Shown here: positions 11,876 through 14,402 of the stretch, one piece after another
How positions within the stretch are numbered: the stretch's first letter is position 1
Layout of the letters: each line of letters begins with the position of its first letter
Source: Balneolales bacterium
Lineage (GTDB): Bacteria; Bacteroidota; Rhodothermia; Balneolales; Natronogracilivirgulaceae
Assembly: GCA_007127695.1 (NCBI GenBank)
Contig: SKYW01000258.1
Coordinates: 1-14,402 of the forward strand
DNA: 14,402 nt
Reading direction: 5' to 3'
Notes under the pieces: generated by a model
Seen by the model: only the letters and a program-made list of their open reading frames with translations
Databases searched by the model: none
Told to the model about the DNA's origin: nothing
Translations under genes and position numbers: made by a program

Positions 11876-12922
11876 ATGAAATTAACGGATTTCAGATACG
11901 AATTTGAAAAGATAAGGATCCCTTCCCATCCCGTAGAACCGAGAGACGCTGCGAAACTGATGGTATTGAACCGGGCCGACAAGTCGATCACCCATGAGAC
12001 CTTTGCCGATATCCACAAGTATCTCAACAAGGGTGACTGTGTGGTCTACAATAACACGAAAGTTTTTCCCGCCCGGCTCAAAGGAAAGAAAGAGAAGACC
12101 GATGCCTCCATCGAGGTGTTTCTGCTCAGGGAGCTTCAGCCCGAAAACAAGCTCTGGGACGTGCTCGTGGAGCCCGCCCGCAAGATCCGGATAGGCAACA
12201 AGCTCTATTTCGGCGATGACCTCGTGGCCGAGGTGGTGGATAACACCACTTCGCGCGGACGCACCATCCGGTTTCTGTCCGAGGAACCCAACGAGAAGCT
12301 CTACGCCATGCTGGACGAGCTCGGTGAGATGCCGCTTCCTCCCTACATCAAGCGTAAGCCCGAGCAAGCCGACAAAGAACGGTATCAGACCATTTTTGCA
12401 CGCGAACGCGGCGCCGTTGCGGCACCCACGGCCGGTATGCATTTCACGGAGGAGCTGGTCGGCAAGCTTAAAGACAAGGGCGTACGCATGGTACCGGTCA
12501 CGCTGCACATCGGCTGGGGAACCTTCCGCCAGGTGGAGGTAGAGGACCTGACCAAGCACCGCATGGACTCCGAGAATTACTACATTTCCGAAGATTCCGC
12601 CCGCACCATCAACGAAGTGCTCAATTCCAAAAAGCACAAGGTGGTCGCCTGCGGCATTTCGGCCGTTCGCGCCATTGAGACGAGCACTATGGCCAGCGGT
12701 CATGCCAAAGCGGCCATGGGGTGGACGGACAAGTTCATCTATCCGCCCTACGATTTCAAGATCACCGAGGGGCTGATCACAAATTTCCACCGTCCCGAAT
12801 CCACCATGCTGATGCTGGCGGCTGCATTCGCCGATTTCAATTTCCTGATGCACGCCTACAAGGTGGCAGTCGACAAGAAGTACCGCTTTTTCTCCTTCGG
12901 CGACGCCATGCTGGTTATCTGA
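11876..12922 (+). CDS. queA: S-adenosylmethionine:tRNA ribosyltransferase-isomerase
   Basis: Transfers and isomerises the ribosyl part of SAM onto preQ1-tRNA, forming epoxyqueuosine in tRNAs with GUN anticodons. The 348-residue protein has all family blocks: MKLTDFRYEF start, VVYNNTKVFPARLKG (56-70), ERGAVAAPTAGMHFTEEL (177-194), LHIGWGTFRQV (210-220), HRMDSENYYI (228-237), LITNFHRPESTMLML (300-314) and the end FGDAML. Length is normal. I chose the ATG at 11876 because it opens the canonical MKLTDF strand; ATG 11867 (three residues earlier) is equally possible, and the frame stays open to 11789. It starts a three-gene unit with ispD 3 nt downstream; no functional link to isoprenoid synthesis is implied. 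Confidence 0.96.
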   Translation: MKLTDFRYEFEKIRIPSHPVEPRDAAKLMVLNRADKSITHETFADIHKYLNKGDCVVYNNTKVFPARLKGKKEKTDASIEVFLLRELQPENKLWDVLVEPARKIRIGNKLYFGDDLVAEVVDNTTSRGRTIRFLSEEPNEKLYAMLDELGEMPLPPYIKRKPEQADKERYQTIFARERGAVAAPTAGMHFTEELVGKLKDKGVRMVPVTLHIGWGTFRQVEVEDLTKHRMDSENYYISEDSARTINEVLNSKKHKVVACGISAVRAIETSTMASGHAKAAMGWTDKFIYPPYDFKITEGLITNFHRPESTMLMLAAAFADFNFLMHAYKVAVDKKYRFFSFGDAMLVI

Positions 12923-12925
12923 CCG

Positions 12926-13639
12926 ATGATCCCTCCAGCCGGTGTCATCATACCGTCCGCAGGCCGGGGAAGCCGCATGGACTCCGGACAGCCCAAGCAA
13001 TTGATGCAGATCGGGGCGTTGAGCATCCTGGGCCACACCATCACCCGCATCCTCCGGGTGGAAGCGGTACGGCACCTGGTCATCCCCTCATCCGCTGACA
13101 TGGCGGATACCGTGCACGGAATCGCCGCCAAATGCATCGAAACAGCCCGCAGGACCGGACAGGTGATGCTGGATGTGGTCCCGGGCGGTAAAGAGCGCAT
13201 GGATTCCGTGGGCAACGGACTGCAGGCGCTTCAGGGCTCGGGAGTGGAGCTGGTGATGGTGCACGATGCGGTGCGTCCCTGTTTTCCGCTGGATGCGGTC
13301 GCAGAAGCGCTGCAGCTGGCGGCATCCGACGGGGCGGCCATACTGGCCATACCGGCCAGGGACACGGTAAAGCTGGTGGATGAATCCGGGCGTATCACCG
13401 AGACTCCGGACCGCCGCAACGTCTGGCTGGCCCAGACACCGCAGGTGTTCCGGATCGAAGTGCTGTTGAATGCCTACAAAAAGGCCGCCGAAACCGGATT
13501 TGTCGCCACCGATGACGCTTCTCTGGTTGAACACGCCGCCCACCCCGTGCGCGTGGTCGAAGGAAGCCAGGACAATATCAAGATAACCTATCCCGCTGAC
13601 CTGTTTTTTGCAGAGCATTGGCTGAATCAAAACCGATGA
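12926..13639 (+). CDS. ispD: 2-C-methyl-D-erythritol 4-phosphate cytidylyltransferase
   Basis: Third enzyme of the MEP isoprenoid pathway: couples CTP with MEP to give CDP-ME. The 237-residue protein shows the nucleotide-binding N-terminus IIPSAGRGSRMDSGQPKQ with Arg17 and Lys24, VPGGKERMDSVGNGL (85-99), VHDAVRPCF (112-120), ARDTVK (144-149), WLAQTPQVF (167-175), TDDASLVE (195-202) and GSQDNIKIT (213-221) with Lys219 in the place of the catalytic C-terminal lysine. The family usually has PAAG where this has PSAG. It is 3 nt after queA and 26 nt before ispF, the common ispD-ispF pairing. Confidence 0.96.
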   Translation: MIPPAGVIIPSAGRGSRMDSGQPKQLMQIGALSILGHTITRILRVEAVRHLVIPSSADMADTVHGIAAKCIETARRTGQVMLDVVPGGKERMDSVGNGLQALQGSGVELVMVHDAVRPCFPLDAVAEALQLAASDGAAILAIPARDTVKLVDESGRITETPDRRNVWLAQTPQVFRIEVLLNAYKKAAETGFVATDDASLVEHAAHPVRVVEGSQDNIKITYPADLFFAEHWLNQNR

Positions 13640-13665
13640 ATCCCAACCTCATGATGCGCTGACCC

Positions 13666-14157
13666 ATGAACACGATCAGAACCGGATACGGATACGATCT
13701 TCACCGGCTGTCCGAGGGACGGAAACTGGTGCTGGGCGGAGTCCGCATCCCCCATGAAAAAGGATTGGACGGGCACTCGGATGCTGATGTGCTGCTTCGC
13801 GCCATAACCGACGCTCTTCTGGGTGCGGCCGCCATGGGCGATATCGGGACCCACTTCCCGGATACGGATCCCGCCTGGAAGGGGGCCGACAGCCGGCAGC
13901 TGCTCAGGAAAACGGTGGAACGTATCCGCGAAAAAGGATACCGGATCGGCAACGTTGACAGCACCGTAGTGGCCGAACGGCCGAAACTGCGCCCCTATAT
14001 CGACCGGATGCGCGCCTGTATTGCCGAAGACCTGCAAGTGGACGAAGACGCGGTATCCGTGAAGGCGACCACCTCGGAACGCATCGGGATGATCGGCAGG
14101 GAGGAGGGGATTTGCGCCATGGCGGTGTGCCTGCTGTACCCGGCCGGATCGGAATAA
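13666..14157 (+). CDS. ispF: 2-C-methyl-D-erythritol 2,4-cyclodiphosphate synthase, with altered zinc-site residue
   Basis: Fifth MEP enzyme, a zinc-dependent homotrimer that cyclises CDP-ME 2-phosphate. The 163-residue protein has normal length and blocks: GYGYDLHRL with zinc ligands Asp11 and His13, [11 protein letters not shown] (33-43), [13 protein letters not shown] (49-61), [14 protein letters not shown] (64-77), [13 protein letters not shown] (95-107) and [10 protein letters not shown] (132-141). In E. coli the third zinc ligand is His42 in HSDGDVALHAL; the aligned residue here is Arg45 ([11 protein letters not shown], codon CGC), so one canonical ligand seems missing. The rest is well conserved, so it does not look like a decayed gene. 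Its stop codon overlaps the palindromic terminator. Confidence 0.94.
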   Translation: MNTIRTGYGYDLHRLSEGRKLVLGGVRIPHEKGLDGHSDADVLLRAITDALLGAAAMGDIGTHFPDTDPAWKGADSRQLLRKTVERIREKGYRIGNVDSTVVAERPKLRPYIDRMRACIAEDLQVDEDAVSVKATTSERIGMIGREEGICAMAVCLLYPAGSE

Positions 14158-14185
14158 AACAAGAAAAAATATTTTTTCTTGTTTT
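14156..14185 (+). terminator. 30-bp perfect palindromic terminator of queA-ispD-ispF
   Basis: AAAACAAGAAAAAAT (14156-14170) is exactly complementary to ATTTTTTCTTGTTTT (14171-14185). The stem is almost entirely A-T with T-rich downstream arm, so it can work as an A/T hairpin terminator in either direction. Its first two bases are the last two of the ispF TAA stop. Confidence 0.6.
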
Positions 14186-14186
14186 G

Positions 14187-14217
14187 TTGACATCTATTAC
14201 AATTGTCCCTAATTTAA
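14187..14217 (+). promoter_or_regulatory. Upstream promoter-like element before tRNA-Thr
   Basis: TTG (14187-14189), 20 nt, TAATTTAA (14210-14217). The spacing is right and the -7 box has six of eight positions compatible with TAnnTTTG. Confidence 0.4.
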
Positions 14218-14230
14218 AGGTCTTTCGATA

Positions 14231-14262
14231 TGTGCGGATAATCGCGGTTTTTTGTAGATTTG
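14231..14262 (+). promoter_or_regulatory. Second promoter-like element before tRNA-Thr, perfect -7 box
   Basis: TGTG (14231-14234), 20 nt, TAGATTTG (14255-14262). The -7 box matches TAnnTTTG exactly and the -33 box differs by one base. The predicted start is near 14269. Confidence 0.5.
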
Positions 14263-14291
14263 AGACCATTTTGAGAATTCGCAAAGCCGCT

Positions 14292-14319
14292 AACCGGGTC
14301 GTGCCGGCCGGTTTTTTTT
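14292..14319 (+). terminator. Intrinsic terminator between promoter and tRNA-Thr
   Basis: AACCGG (14292-14297) pairs with CCGGTT (14308-14313) around a 10-nt loop, followed by eight T residues (14312-14319). It sits only about 20 nt after the predicted start of the second promoter and 17 nt before the tRNA. Confidence 0.6.
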
Positions 14320-14336
14320 GACATGCTGAATGTTTT

Positions 14337-14402
14337 GCCAGTGTAGCTCAGTTGGTAGAGCAACGGTTTTGTAAACCGTCGGTCATCGGTTCGAATCCGG
14401 TC
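14337..14402 (+). tRNA. tRNA-Thr (anticodon TGT), 3' end cut by the window
   Basis: Begins GCCAGTGTAGCTCAGTTGG. The anticodon arm is ACGGT-TTTGTAA-ACCGT, giving anticodon TGT (reads ACA). The T arm is ATCGG-TTCGAAT-CCGGT. Only the first base of the 3' acceptor strand is inside the window. In many Bacteroidota such a tRNA-Thr opens a tRNA cluster before tuf; that cannot be checked here. Confidence 0.93.

Noticed and set aside
11882..13075. 397-codon minus-strand open frame opposite queA/ispD
   Set aside because: Spans two well-identified genes in antisense and has no motif of its own.

Overview
The window looks like chromosomal DNA of a GC-rich Bacteroidota-type bacterium, probably a Balneolota/Rhodothermota relative. 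The evidence is (i) the rplM-rpsI-rpsB order, (ii) near absence of Shine-Dalgarno sequences, with A/T-rich stretches before several starts, (iii) several TTTG/TTG-N19-21-TAnnTTTG promoter matches, which is the Bacteroidota primary-sigma pattern, and (iv) a LytR_C protein next to rsfS. The lineage is an inference from gene content. No mobile element, CRISPR array, phage gene or replication origin is visible.

Layout. 1-1107 (minus): ribosomal operon rplM-rpsI-rpsB with its promoter; rpsB runs off the left edge. 1108-1505: non-coding, with a strong plus-strand terminator upstream of an exported serine hydrolase (1506-2744, plus). A Tat-exported Fe/Mn superoxide dismutase follows (2875-3645, plus), closed by a terminator at 3752-3783. 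3782-11490 (minus) is a nine-gene block. In transcription order it holds a small exported protein of unknown function, a LytR_C membrane protein, rsfS, a lipoprotein, a D-2-hydroxyacid dehydrogenase, a MATE exporter, a type III polyketide synthase (PKS), a SAM methyltransferase and a class A FAD monooxygenase. 11685-11770 (minus) is tRNA-Ser(CGA). 11876-14157 (plus) is queA-ispD-ispF, ended by a 30-bp perfect palindrome. 14187-14319 holds two promoter-like elements and a terminator in front of tRNA-Thr(TGT), which is cut by the right edge.

How the genes work together. rplM-rpsI-rpsB, rsfS, queA and the tRNAs serve translation. ispD and ispF are two steps of the MEP isoprenoid pathway. The last three genes of the minus block form a PKS-methyltransferase-hydroxylase cassette, the same enzyme logic as the srsABC phenolic-lipid operon of Streptomyces griseus. 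The likely product is a methylated, oxidised polyketide phenol or quinone. The adjacent MATE gene could export it, but that is inference.

Two things stand out. First, short tandem repeats (12-19 bp units, plus one of about 38 bp) recur. Three genes (hydrolase, SOD, methyltransferase) have a degenerate repeat array that starts in the last codons or the stop codon and runs into the spacer. The methyltransferase also has two in-frame repeat expansions. Second, IspF appears to have Arg45 where the family has its third zinc-binding histidine. I found no clearly new defence or mobile system; the repeat pattern, the PKS cassette and the IspF substitution are the best leads.
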